Positions 1-7,445 of a stretch of 10,541 bases of DNA are shown one piece after another. Location: the NCBI GenBank assembly GCA_902803255.1, contig CADCPG010000215.1, positions 1 through 10,541 on the forward strand, written 5' to 3'. The stretch comes from an uncultured Ruminococcus sp. (GTDB lineage Bacteria; Bacillota; Clostridia; Oscillospirales; CAG-272). The notes under the pieces are model-generated. The model had not been told where the DNA came from. It made no database searches and worked only from the letters and a program-made list of their open reading frames with translations. Position 1 is the stretch's first letter. The number at the start of each line of letters is the position of its first letter. Both the position numbers and the translations under genes were made by a program.

Positions 1-75
1 ACTGGGATACCTTCCCGCAACAATCGGCAAATAATCTTTTCCGGCGCCGGCCGGGAGAAAGGCATGTGAATTAAG
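1..75 (+). other. Left-edge leader of gyrA, possible tail of an upstream gene
   Basis: Two plus-strand frames are open from the left edge. Frame 1 ends at the TGA at 67-69 and frame 3 ends at the TAA at 72-74, so either could be the last codons of an upstream gene. Neither peptide is recognisable, and neither looks like the usual C-terminus of GyrB, the common upstream neighbour of gyrA. A purine-rich GGGAGAAAGG at 53-62 is the only ribosome-binding candidate for gyrA. No convincing promoter is visible, although positions 25-45 are more AT-rich than their surroundings. Confidence 0.35.
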
Positions 76-2745
76 TTGGAACATGACAACGGCAAGGATC
101 TGAGATTTGAAAACCAGAAGATAATCAATGTCGGAATGGACCGCGAGGTCAAGACATCGTTCATAGAGTACGCTATGTCCGTCATTACTTCGCGCGCGCT
201 GCCCGACGTCAGGGACGGCATGAAGCCGGGCCAGAGGAGAGTCCTCTGGGCCATGTACGAGGATCACCTGACCTCCGACCGGGCATTCTGCAAGTCCGCG
301 ACGACGGTCGGCAACGTGCTCGGCAGATACCATCCGCACGGCGACAGCGCGGTTTACGGCACGATGGTGAGAATGGCTCAGGACTTCTCGCTCCGCTACC
401 CGCTGATCGAGGGCCACGGCAACTTCGGTTCGGTCGACGGCGACCCGCCAGCGGCCTACCGTTACACAGAGGCCAGGCTCGCGAAGATCGCGGACGAGAT
501 GCTGCGCGACATCGACAAGAACGTCGTGAAGATGGACCGCAACTTCGACAACCGCCGCGAGGAGCCGTCGGTGCTTCCGTCGAGATTTCCGAATCTGCTT
601 GTGAACGGAGCCGTCGGCATTGCCGTCGGTATGGCGACCAACATACCCCCTCACAACCTCGGCGAGACGATAGACGCGGTCATTTACCGCATGAACAACC
701 CCGACTGCGGCGTGAATGAGCTCATGGAATACCTGAAGGGCCCGGATTTTCCCACAGCCGCCATCATATACGGAACGAACGGTATAAAGGAGTCCTATCT
801 CACCGGAAAGGGCCGCATCAAGGTCAGGGCGAGGGCGACGGTCGAGGAAGACAAACACCGCATAATCGTCACCGAGATCCCCTACGGAGTCAACAAATCG
901 ATGCTCTGCGAGGCCATCGCCGGTCTCGTCAAGGAGAAGAGGATCGAAGGCATCACCGATATGCGCGACGAATCCGGCAGGAACGGGATGCGCATCGTCA
1001 TAGAGTACAGGCGCGAAGCCAACGGAGAGATAATACTCAATCAGCTGTATAAATACTCCCAGCTCGAGGACACCTGCGCGGTGAACATGCTGTCGCTCGT
1101 CGGCGGCGAGCCGAAGATCCTGCCGCTCACCGGCATCCTCGACGAGTACATCGCCCATCAGGAGTCGGTGGTCATAAACCGCTCGAAATTCGAGCTCGAG
1201 AAGGCGCTCGCCAGGGTCCACATCCTCGAGGGCTACCGGATCGCCACCGACAACATCGACGAGATAGTCGCGCTGATGAAGAGTTCGCCGTCGATCCCCG
1301 AGTCGAAGGCCAGGCTCTGCGAGCGCTTCGGACTCTCCGACGTCCAGGCACAGGCGATCGTCGAGATGACGCTGGGGCGACTCACCGGACTCGAGCGCGA
1401 CAAGGTCATCGAAGAGATGAACGCGCTCTACGCCCGCATCGAAGAGCTGAAGGAGATACTCGCGAACATCGACAGGGTCAAGGAGATCATCGCGTCTGAG
1501 ATGCTCGATATCAAAAAGCGGTATTCGGACGGACGCCGCACCGAGATCGTCGAGGCCGACGACGACATCGAGATCGAGGACCTCATCGAGAAGCACGACT
1601 GCGCCGTCACCGTGACACGCGACGGCTACATCAAGCGCCTTCCGGCCGACACCTACACCGCTCAGCACCGCGGAGGCAAGGGCATAATCGGCATGACGAC
1701 CAAGGAGGAGGACGTCATACAGAACGTCATGGTCGTTTACAGCCATTCGTATCTGCTGTTCTTCACCAACTTCGGCAAGGTGTACATGCGCAAGGCGTAC
1801 TCTATACCCGAATCGGGCAGGAACGCCAAGGGCACGAATATCGCCAACATCATCGAGATCGAGCCGGGTGAAAAGCTGACCGAAGTGCTGTCGCTCGACA
1901 GCTTCGAGGGCGCTGACGAAAAATTCCTCACCCTCGTCACCGCCGGCGGCATAATCAAGCGCTCGAGACTCTCGGATTTCGAATACCAGCGCAGCAAGGG
2001 CAAGATTGCCATAAAGCTCGACGAAGGCGACAGCCTGGCCGCAGTGCTGCTCACCGAGGGACGCTCCGACATAATGATCGCCACGGCGAACGGCCTCGCG
2101 AACCGGTTCGACGAGAACGAAGTCAGGTGCATGGGGCGCGTCGCGCGGGGCGTCAAGGGCATTTCGCTGCGTGAAGACGCCGAACTCGGCAGAGACAGGG
2201 TCATCGGTGCCCTGGCCGTCGACGAGAGCAAGAAGCTGCTCACCGTCACTGAGCGCGGCTTCGGCAAACAGACCGAATTCTCCGAGTTCAGAAAGACGGT
2301 CAACCGCGGTACCAAGGGCTTCATCTGCCATAACGTCTCGATGGAAAAGACGGGACATCTCATCGGTATCGCCGCGGTCTGCGACAGCGACGACATCATG
2401 GTCATCACGAACACCGGCACCGTCATCCGCACGCCGGTCAAGGACATCTCGGTCTATTCGAGATACGCGTCCGGTGTCATAGTCATGAGGCTTTCCGAAG
2501 GACAGACCTGCTCGAGCTTCACTCCGCTCGTTACCGTTGAGGAGTTCGCCCGCAGAAAGGCGTACTACGAGGGCATCGAGAGCGGGCTGATCGACCCGGA
2601 GACCGGGCTCGACGACTTCGTGCTCCCCGGAAGCGAAAGCGACGTGGACGCTGACGGCGATGAAGACACCGGCGACGGGAACGTCTCCGGCGGAGCGGAC
2701 GCGGGTGAAGAGGAAGAGGAAGAGGAAGAAGAGGAAAACAAATGA
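76..2745 (+). CDS. gyrA: DNA gyrase subunit A
   Basis: GyrA is the DNA-cleaving and rejoining subunit of the cytoplasmic GyrA2GyrB2 gyrase, which introduces negative supercoils using ATP hydrolysed by GyrB. The breakage-reunion domain covers about residues 20-500. It includes EYAMSVI (31-37), ALPDVRDGMKP (41-51), HPHGDSAVY (86-94) and the catalytic Tyr130 in RYTEAR, with Arg129 before it. A C-terminal beta-pinwheel follows, and its GyrA box QHRGGKG (530-536) marks this as GyrA rather than ParC. The last 30 or so residues are acidic and include ten consecutive Glu (878-887). The total of 889 aa is slightly longer than usual because of this tail. The start is the TTG at 76. The next in-frame ATG (136, residue 21) would remove the NQKII segment, which matches clostridial GyrA N-termini from memory. 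An in-frame ATG-TGA sits 12 nt upstream of the TTG. Position 95, equivalent to E. coli Asp87, is Gly. The stop overlaps the next gene. Confidence 0.97.
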   Translation: MEHDNGKDLRFENQKIINVGMDREVKTSFIEYAMSVITSRALPDVRDGMKPGQRRVLWAMYEDHLTSDRAFCKSATTVGNVLGRYHPHGDSAVYGTMVRMAQDFSLRYPLIEGHGNFGSVDGDPPAAYRYTEARLAKIADEMLRDIDKNVVKMDRNFDNRREEPSVLPSRFPNLLVNGAVGIAVGMATNIPPHNLGETIDAVIYRMNNPDCGVNELMEYLKGPDFPTAAIIYGTNGIKESYLTGKGRIKVRARATVEEDKHRIIVTEIPYGVNKSMLCEAIAGLVKEKRIEGITDMRDESGRNGMRIVIEYRREANGEIILNQLYKYSQLEDTCAVNMLSLVGGEPKILPLTGILDEYIAHQESVVINRSKFELEKALARVHILEGYRIATDNIDEIVALMKSSPSIPESKARLCERFGLSDVQAQAIVEMTLGRLTGLERDKVIEEMNALYARIEELKEILANIDRVKEIIASEMLDIKKRYSDGRRTEIVEADDDIEIEDLIEKHDCAVTVTRDGYIKRLPADTYTAQHRGGKGIIGMTTKEEDVIQNVMVVYSHSYLLFFTNFGKVYMRKAYSIPESGRNAKGTNIANIIEIEPGEKLTEVLSLDSFEGADEKFLTLVTAGGIIKRSRLSDFEYQRSKGKIAIKLDEGDSLAAVLLTEGRSDIMIATANGLANRFDENEVRCMGRVARGVKGISLREDAELGRDRVIGALAVDESKKLLTVTERGFGKQTEFSEFRKTVNRGTKGFICHNVSMEKTGHLIGIAAVCDSDDIMVITNTGTVIRTPVKDISVYSRYASGVIVMRLSEGQTCSSFTPLVTVEEFARRKAYYEGIESGLIDPETGLDDFVLPGSESDVDADGDEDTGDGNVSGGADAGEEEEEEEEEENK
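2707..2741 (+). promoter_or_regulatory. GA-repeat ribosome binding region inside the gyrA tail
   Basis: The alternating GAA/GAG codons for the GyrA poly-glutamate tail (2707-2736) form a run of overlapping Shine-Dalgarno-like GAGG/AGGA motifs. The last GAGG (2731-2734) lies 7 nt before the ATG of the lipoprotein gene. The same bases therefore encode the acidic tail and supply the ribosome site of the next gene. The ATGA stop/start overlap at 2742-2745 suggests translational coupling. This is an inference from spacing and sequence. Confidence 0.6.
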
Positions 2746-3635
2746 AAAGGATCCTGTCGGCGGTCCTCGCCGCCGCGGTCCTCGCCGCGGCTCTGATGAC
2801 GTGCGGCTGCTCGAAACCGCCCGAGCTGGAAGACGTAAGAGGCGAACTTGAGGCACTCATCGGTGCCTCGGCCGAGATCAACGACATATTCTTCGGCGCG
2901 GGTCTCCCGGTCTACGACAGGGATACGGCGTCGGGCGACGGCAGCGCGGCGTTCGACGAGGCGTCGGGCCTCTACTACTGGATCTTCGACGACCCCGCGG
3001 CCGGAAAGATCATCAAGTACTACAGCACCGGCAGCAGGGAGTACGTCTACGGCCTGTTCGACGGCAAGACGTCGGAGGGCGGCACGCCCGGCCTGTACGT
3101 CGGTGCCGACGGCAGCGGCAGCTTTACCGGAGCCGACGGGAAGAGCGAGACCTTCGGGCCGTTTGCGGATTACAAAGAGCCGGAGAAGGAATACGTTTAC
3201 GACGAAAACTCGCCGGTCTACTACGATTACGTCCGCGAGGACTGCAAATACCAGACGGTGAACGAGATCAAGGAGGCCGCCGAGAAGGTCTATTCGGCCG
3301 AATATCTCGCGTCGGTCTACTCGATCATCTTCGACGGCTACATGAGCGACGACAGCCTCATCTACGCGAGATACATGGCCGACGACTCGAGCGACAGCGA
3401 TCTGCTGCTCGAATCGAACCAGTTCAAGCCATATTTTGAGACGCAGACGTCGTATGACCTGTCCACGATGAAGATCGTGCGGCCTTCGCGCGCCGATTTC
3501 ATCAACGTCGAGATCGAAGCCGAGGGAGTGTACATAGACTACGAAGCCCTCGAGAAAAAGACGGGCAGGTTCGTAAAGACGCTGAAGTTCGTTAAGGAGA
3601 AGGCCGGCTGGCGCCTGGATACTCCCACATACTGA
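2742..3635 (+). CDS. Putative lipoprotein of unknown function
   Basis: This is a 297-residue exported protein. A basic start (MKR) and an Ala/Leu-rich hydrophobic stretch (residues 4-19) lead into a cysteine pair. Cys23 in TCGC-S is the likelier lipidated residue because Gly precedes it, and Cys21 is the alternative. After a short linker come a helical segment and the motif EINDIFFGAGLPVYDRD (45-61), then an acidic region rich in Tyr and Gly. A predicted helix-rich stretch spans 170-200. A strand-rich C-terminus ends in AGWRLDTPTY. I recall similar uncharacterised lipoproteins in clostridia but cannot name a family. The mature protein should sit on the outer face of the cytoplasmic membrane. 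The ATG overlaps the gyrA TGA, and the sulfatase gene follows after 26 nt. A shared transcript with gyrA is likely, but a link in function is not shown. Confidence 0.85.
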   Translation: MKRILSAVLAAAVLAAALMTCGCSKPPELEDVRGELEALIGASAEINDIFFGAGLPVYDRDTASGDGSAAFDEASGLYYWIFDDPAAGKIIKYYSTGSREYVYGLFDGKTSEGGTPGLYVGADGSGSFTGADGKSETFGPFADYKEPEKEYVYDENSPVYYDYVREDCKYQTVNEIKEAAEKVYSAEYLASVYSIIFDGYMSDDSLIYARYMADDSSDSDLLLESNQFKPYFETQTSYDLSTMKIVRPSRADFINVEIEAEGVYIDYEALEKKTGRFVKTLKFVKEKAGWRLDTPTY

Positions 3636-3661
3636 CTTTTCTGACCCGGGAAATAAAAAAC

Positions 3662-5221
3662 ATGGCAAAAAAGACCCAGATCGTTTTTATAATGACCGAT
3701 ACCCAGCGCTGGGACATGGTCAACTGCTACCGGGAGACCGGCCTTCGAACGCCGAATATCGACGCTCTCGCCGCCTCCGGGGTGCGCTACGAGCGCGCTT
3801 ACACGACTCAGCCGGTCTGCGGTCCGGCAAGAGCCGGACTGTTCACCGGGATGTATCCCGTATGCACCGGCTCGTGGGCGAACGGAATGGCGCTCTGGGA
3901 TAACGTGAAGACGGTGGGACAGCGCCTGCGCGACAACGGGGTGCACTGCGCATATATCGGCAAGTGGCATCTCGACGGCACCGACTACTTCGGAAACGGT
4001 TTCTGCCCCGACGGCTGGGATGAGGAATACTGGTACGACATGCGCCGCTACCTCGAGGAGATGAGCGAAGACGACAGAGTCATGTCGAGATGCGCCGGGG
4101 CGATGGACTTCACGCAGATCCCCGAGGATTTCACCTACGGCTCGAAGGTCCTCGAGCGGGCCCGCGACTTCATGGAGCGGTACAGGGACAGCGATTACTT
4201 TCTCGTCGTGTCATTCGATGAGCCGCACGGCCCGTTCCTCTGCCCGCCGCCTTACGACACGATGTACAGGGACTTTGAGTTTCCGCGCGATCCTGCCGTA
4301 TTCGATACTCTCGAAGGCAAGCCCGATTACCAGAAGGTATGGTCGTCGGAAAGGCCCGGAACGCCGCAGACATACGATATGAAGGCGCCCTATTTCTTCG
4401 GCTGCAACAGTTATGCCGACGAACTGATAGGGAGGACGGTCGGGGCGGCTCCCGAAGACGCTGTGATCATGTACACTTCCGATCACGGCGATCTGCACCA
4501 TTCGCACGGGCTCTTCGCCAAGGGCCCCGCGGCCTACGACGCCTGCGCGAGGATCCCGTTCATAATCAGAGACCCCGAGGGGGTGCGCGGCGGTGTCTAC
4601 CGCAAGCACCCGGTGTCGCACATAGACGTCGTTCCCACGATCCTCGACTATTTCGGCATCGACTGTCCGAAAGTGCTGCAGGGGAGCTCACTGCGGGCCA
4701 CCGTCAGCGACACTGAGGCCGATACCGGCTGTCCGTACGCCTTCTACGAGTTCACTCGCTTTGAGCAGGACCACGATCACTACGGAGGATTCCAGCCAAT
4801 GAGAGCGGTGACCGACGGCAGATTCAAACTTTCGGTGAACCTCATGTCGACCGACGAGTTCTACGACCTCGAGGCCGACCCGTTCGAATGCAGCAACCTG
4901 ATAGATACCGGAGACCCTGAGCTTGCCGCCGCCCGGAACAGACTGCACGACGCCATTCTCGACCGGATGTGCCGCGACCGCGACCCGTTCCGCGGGTACT
5001 ACTGGGACTGCCGTCCCTGGAGAAAGGACGCGGCCGCGCCCAACTGGCGCTACCGCGGATGGACCCGCCAGCGCGAGAACGAGGAGTACGAGCCTCGCCA
5101 GCTCGATTTCGTCAACGGGCTCGAAATGGTGCACCCGCAGCGCATCAAGTTCAGCAATTCTTCCGTCGAATACGAGTCGCTTGAGCAGATGATCGATTTT
5201 CTGAAGCACTACGACGACTGA
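3662..5221 (+). CDS. Sulfatase (arylsulfatase family, Cys-type formylglycine)
   Basis: This 519-residue alkaline-phosphatase-superfamily sulfatase hydrolyses sulfate esters, probably on a sulfated sugar or glycan fragment; the substrate cannot be read from sequence. The signature C53-G-P-A-R57 followed by AGLFTGMYP fits the C-x-P-x-R core, in which Cys53 must be oxidised to formylglycine. Other active-site landmarks are Asp13 in MTDTQRWD, GKWHL (Lys101, His103), His189 in DEPHGPF, Asp274-His275 in SDHGD, and Lys287 in FAKGP. Asp13 is followed by Thr-Gln rather than the classical second Asp, a variation seen in TDTQ/TDQQ-type sulfatases. The start MAKKTQIVFIMTD has no signal peptide, so the enzyme is predicted to be cytoplasmic. 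It would then act on imported, already cut substrates. Only a weak Shine-Dalgarno (GGGA near 3648-3651) precedes the ATG. The maturase gene begins 8 nt after the stop. Confidence 0.93.
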   Translation: MAKKTQIVFIMTDTQRWDMVNCYRETGLRTPNIDALAASGVRYERAYTTQPVCGPARAGLFTGMYPVCTGSWANGMALWDNVKTVGQRLRDNGVHCAYIGKWHLDGTDYFGNGFCPDGWDEEYWYDMRRYLEEMSEDDRVMSRCAGAMDFTQIPEDFTYGSKVLERARDFMERYRDSDYFLVVSFDEPHGPFLCPPPYDTMYRDFEFPRDPAVFDTLEGKPDYQKVWSSERPGTPQTYDMKAPYFFGCNSYADELIGRTVGAAPEDAVIMYTSDHGDLHHSHGLFAKGPAAYDACARIPFIIRDPEGVRGGVYRKHPVSHIDVVPTILDYFGIDCPKVLQGSSLRATVSDTEADTGCPYAFYEFTRFEQDHDHYGGFQPMRAVTDGRFKLSVNLMSTDEFYDLEADPFECSNLIDTGDPELAAARNRLHDAILDRMCRDRDPFRGYYWDCRPWRKDAAAPNWRYRGWTRQRENEEYEPRQLDFVNGLEMVHPQRIKFSNSSVEYESLEQMIDFLKHYDD

Positions 5222-5229
5222 CTCCCGGC

Positions 5230-6366
5230 ATGTATCTTCTCATCAAACCCGCGTCTGGGGCCTGCAATCTCCGCTGCAGATACTGCTTCTACACCGACGA
5301 GATGGCCAACCGCGAACACGCCGTCAGAAATTTCATGACGCCGGAGGCGTTCGCCGTCATAGCGGAGAAGGCGATATTATACGAAAAGGAGCTGAACGGC
5401 GCCGCCGGATCCGTTTCATTCGGATTTCAGGGCGGAGAGCCGACGCTCGCGGGACTTGACTTTTATAAGAGCGCGGTCGACTCGGTGAAAAGGATCAACG
5501 CACAGTCGGGCGATCCGGTGCCGGTGTCCTGGTTCATACAGACCAACGGTATGCTGATCGACGGTGAATGGGCGGCATTTCTGGCAAAAAACCGGTTTCT
5601 GACCGGTCTCTCGCTCGACGGCGTCCCCGATATCCACGACAAAAACCGTATCCGGCCCGACGGCAAAGGGACGCATTCCGCCGTCCTCCGGGCCGCCGCG
5701 GCGCTGAAGTCGGCCGGAGCCGAGTTCAACATCCTCACCGTCCTCACGGGCGAGACCGCACGCTCGGCGGCGAAGATCTACAACTACTACAAAAAGAACG
5801 GATTCGTCTGGCAGCAGTACATCCCGTGCGTCGCGCCGCTCGACGGGGCCGGTTCGCCCTGGACGCTGGGAGCGGAAAGGTACGGGGATTTTCTCTGCCG
5901 GATCTTCGATCTGTGGTATGACGACGTGACGTCGGAGCGCGAGGTGTACAACCGCGAGTTCGAGAACTGGGTCGGCATACTCGCGGGCATCGAGCCGGAG
6001 GACTGCGGGATGCGGGGAGTCTGTTCGCCCCAGTATCTCATCGAGGCGGACGGTTCGGTGTACCCGTGCGATTTTTACGCGCTCGACGAATACCGTATCG
6101 GCAACATCCTGACCGACAGCTTTGGTACGATAGAGGAGAACCGTTCCCGTACCGGGTTCATAGAGCAGTCGGAAAAGCTTCCTGAAAAGTGCGACGCCTG
6201 CGAATGGCGTCATCTCTGCCGCGGCGGCTGCCGTCGCAACAGGGACGAGAACGGACTGAACCGCTTCTGCGAAGGGTACAGGAAGTTCTTCCCGTACGCC
6301 GCGGACAGGATGAAGCGTCTCGCTGCCGCCGTGGCACGCAGACGCGGTCTGCCGCCGGTGCGGTGA
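5230..6366 (+). CDS. Anaerobic sulfatase-maturating enzyme (radical SAM/SPASM)
   Basis: The enzyme oxidises the active-site Cys or Ser of sulfatases to formylglycine without oxygen, using S-adenosylmethionine and three [4Fe-4S] clusters. The radical-SAM motif is C12-x3-C16-x2-C19. A GGEPTL segment (68-73) is the SAM-binding GGE motif. The SPASM cysteines are C259, C265, C280, C334 (first auxiliary cluster) and C321, C324, C330, C347 (second). From memory, this spacing matches the Clostridium perfringens anSME almost residue for residue with an offset of about +4. Asp281 in VYPCDFY corresponds to its catalytic Asp277. At 378 aa, the length is typical. The TGA of the sulfatase ends 8 nt before the ATG, with no clear Shine-Dalgarno, which suggests coupling to sulfatase translation. 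The neighbouring Cys-type sulfatase is the obvious client, though other sulfatases in the cell could be served too. Confidence 0.95.
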   Translation: MYLLIKPASGACNLRCRYCFYTDEMANREHAVRNFMTPEAFAVIAEKAILYEKELNGAAGSVSFGFQGGEPTLAGLDFYKSAVDSVKRINAQSGDPVPVSWFIQTNGMLIDGEWAAFLAKNRFLTGLSLDGVPDIHDKNRIRPDGKGTHSAVLRAAAALKSAGAEFNILTVLTGETARSAAKIYNYYKKNGFVWQQYIPCVAPLDGAGSPWTLGAERYGDFLCRIFDLWYDDVTSEREVYNREFENWVGILAGIEPEDCGMRGVCSPQYLIEADGSVYPCDFYALDEYRIGNILTDSFGTIEENRSRTGFIEQSEKLPEKCDACEWRHLCRGGCRRNRDENGLNRFCEGYRKFFPYAADRMKRLAAAVARRRGLPPVR

Positions 6367-6394
6367 AAAGATACCGCGCCGGGCTCGGTGTATC

Positions 6395-6453
6395 GGGGCC
6401 GTCACGCCCGCCGGCGGGGCGGGGAAGCGGTGATGCCCGGTAATGTGTTTTTC
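6395..6453 (+). terminator. Candidate terminator after the sulfatase-maturase operon
   Basis: After the maturase stop, GGG(C)CGTCAC at about 6396-6405 can pair with GTGATGCCC at about 6430-6438. The stem has one bulged C and one G-U pair. The enclosed GC-rich segment GCCGGC/GGGGCG can fold further. Shortly downstream comes a T-tract, GTGTTTTTCTG, around 6445-6455. The stem is imperfect and the spacing to the T-tract is loose, so this is a candidate only. It would separate the gyrA-to-maturase unit from the isomerase gene. Confidence 0.4.
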
Positions 6454-6506
6454 TGAAACGTTATTTGACCAAAAATCAATTTTTCAGCGGAAAAAGGAGA
6501 ACAGCA
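6454..6506 (+). promoter_or_regulatory. AT-rich leader and strong ribosome site of the isomerase gene
   Basis: The sequence changes abruptly from GC-rich to AT-rich here. A TTGACC at 6465-6470 resembles a -35 element, but no matching -10 lies 16-18 nt downstream. A small inverted repeat (AAAAAT-CA-ATTTTT, 6471-6484) is present. AGGAG at 6495-6499 stands 7 nt before the ATG at 6507. This clear Shine-Dalgarno decides the start over the in-frame TTG at 6465, which would add 14 residues with no support. Confidence 0.55.
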
Positions 6507-7436
6507 ATGAATCTTTGCATCCAGTCAGGCGGTGTTTTCAGCCACTACGGCCTCGAGGAAGGTTACCGGGTACTTAAAGAACTCGGATTTTCTTCGGTAG
6601 ACCTCAATATCGATACCGAATTCAATCGCGGCCAAATGCGTACGCACATGAACGAGGGGCTCTGCATTTTCGAGCGGAGCATGCCCGAGATCAAGGCGCA
6701 TTTCCAGAGGGAGATCGACGCGATCAGATCGGCCGGACTGTATGTCTACCAGGCGCATTCCCCCTTCCCTTCGTACATGAAGGACATCCCCGGTTTCACC
6801 GATTTCTGCGTCGGGATCCACAAAAAATGCATCCTCTTCTGCCAGGAGATAGGGTGCCGCCGGCTCGTCGTGCACGGGGTGTCTCTGACCCGCGACGACA
6901 CCGGTCACAGTCAGGAGGACATCGATGCCGTCAACGACCGCCTGTATGAGGGACTGATCGACACCCTGAAGGAGACGGACGTCGTATGCTGCCTCGAGAA
7001 CCTCTTCTCCGGCTGCGACGGTACCATCTACGCCGGACACTGCTCAGATCCGCACGAAGCCGTCGCGTACATCGACCGGCTCAACGAAAAGGCGGGCAGG
7101 GAGGTCTTCGGTATCTGCGTCGACACCGGACATCTCAATCTCGTCGGCAGGAACCAGTATGACTACATCAAGGCGCTCGGCAGCCGCGTCAAGGCGTTCC
7201 ACATCCACGACAACGACGGCAAGAGCGACCTCCACCTCGCTCCATACACCGGTACGGTCGACTGGGAGGGCTTCTGCCGCGCGGTCCGCGAGATCGGATA
7301 CGAAGGCGACCTCGACTTCGAGACATTCCGCCAGATCGCAAAGAACCGCATGCCCGAGGACAGGATGGCCCGTCCGTGGCTGCAGCTCATCGCCGAGACA
7401 GGAAAGATCTTCCTCGAAAAGATAAAAGAGAACTGA
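6507..7436 (+). CDS. Sugar phosphate isomerase/epimerase family protein (xylose isomerase-like TIM barrel)
   Basis: This 309-residue protein belongs to the AP-endonuclease-2/xylose-isomerase-like TIM-barrel superfamily, whose members isomerise or epimerise sugars, inositols and related compounds with a divalent metal. The barrel signatures are visible in order: GYRVLKELGFSSVDLN (19-34), AHSPF with His84, VVHG (121-124), CLEN with Glu164, CVDTGHLN with Asp206 and His209, FHIHDND with His232 and His234, and DLDFETF with Glu272. Glu164, Asp206, His232 and Glu272 are the expected metal ligands. The exact substrate cannot be assigned. No signal peptide is present, so the protein is cytoplasmic. 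It follows the maturase by 140 nt, with a possible terminator between them, and ends just before a strong terminator. It may be a single-gene unit. A link to use of desulfated sugars is possible by position but not shown. Confidence 0.88.
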   Translation: MNLCIQSGGVFSHYGLEEGYRVLKELGFSSVDLNIDTEFNRGQMRTHMNEGLCIFERSMPEIKAHFQREIDAIRSAGLYVYQAHSPFPSYMKDIPGFTDFCVGIHKKCILFCQEIGCRRLVVHGVSLTRDDTGHSQEDIDAVNDRLYEGLIDTLKETDVVCCLENLFSGCDGTIYAGHCSDPHEAVAYIDRLNEKAGREVFGICVDTGHLNLVGRNQYDYIKALGSRVKAFHIHDNDGKSDLHLAPYTGTVDWEGFCRAVREIGYEGDLDFETFRQIAKNRMPEDRMARPWLQLIAETGKIFLEKIKEN

Positions 7437-7445
7437 GATATAATA

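Noticed and set aside
64..69. Reading TGA as a sense codon so that gyrA begins at ATG 64
   Set aside because: TGA ends gyrA, the lipoprotein, sulfatase, maturase, isomerase, aminopeptidase and GDPD genes here, so a recoded TGA is not supported.
2565..3668. A 367-codon minus-strand open frame opposite the gyrA end and the lipoprotein gene
   Set aside because: It lies antisense to two genes that are well supported on the plus strand. Its translation is low-complexity opposite the GA repeat (poly-Ser), and no start signal is visible.
5416..6405. A 329-codon minus-strand open frame opposite the maturase gene
   Set aside because: The plus strand carries all expected anSME cysteines in register. 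The antisense frame shows no recognisable motif or ribosome site.
6465..6506. Upstream TTG start for the isomerase
   Set aside because: The 14 extra residues are not part of the TIM-barrel fold. The ATG at 6507 has AGGAG at 7-nt spacing, and the TTG has no ribosome site.
6367..6506. Possible riboswitch between the maturase and the isomerase
   Set aside because: Some GC-rich pairing is possible, but no known riboswitch core is recognisable. The structure plus T-tract is better explained as a terminator of the upstream unit.
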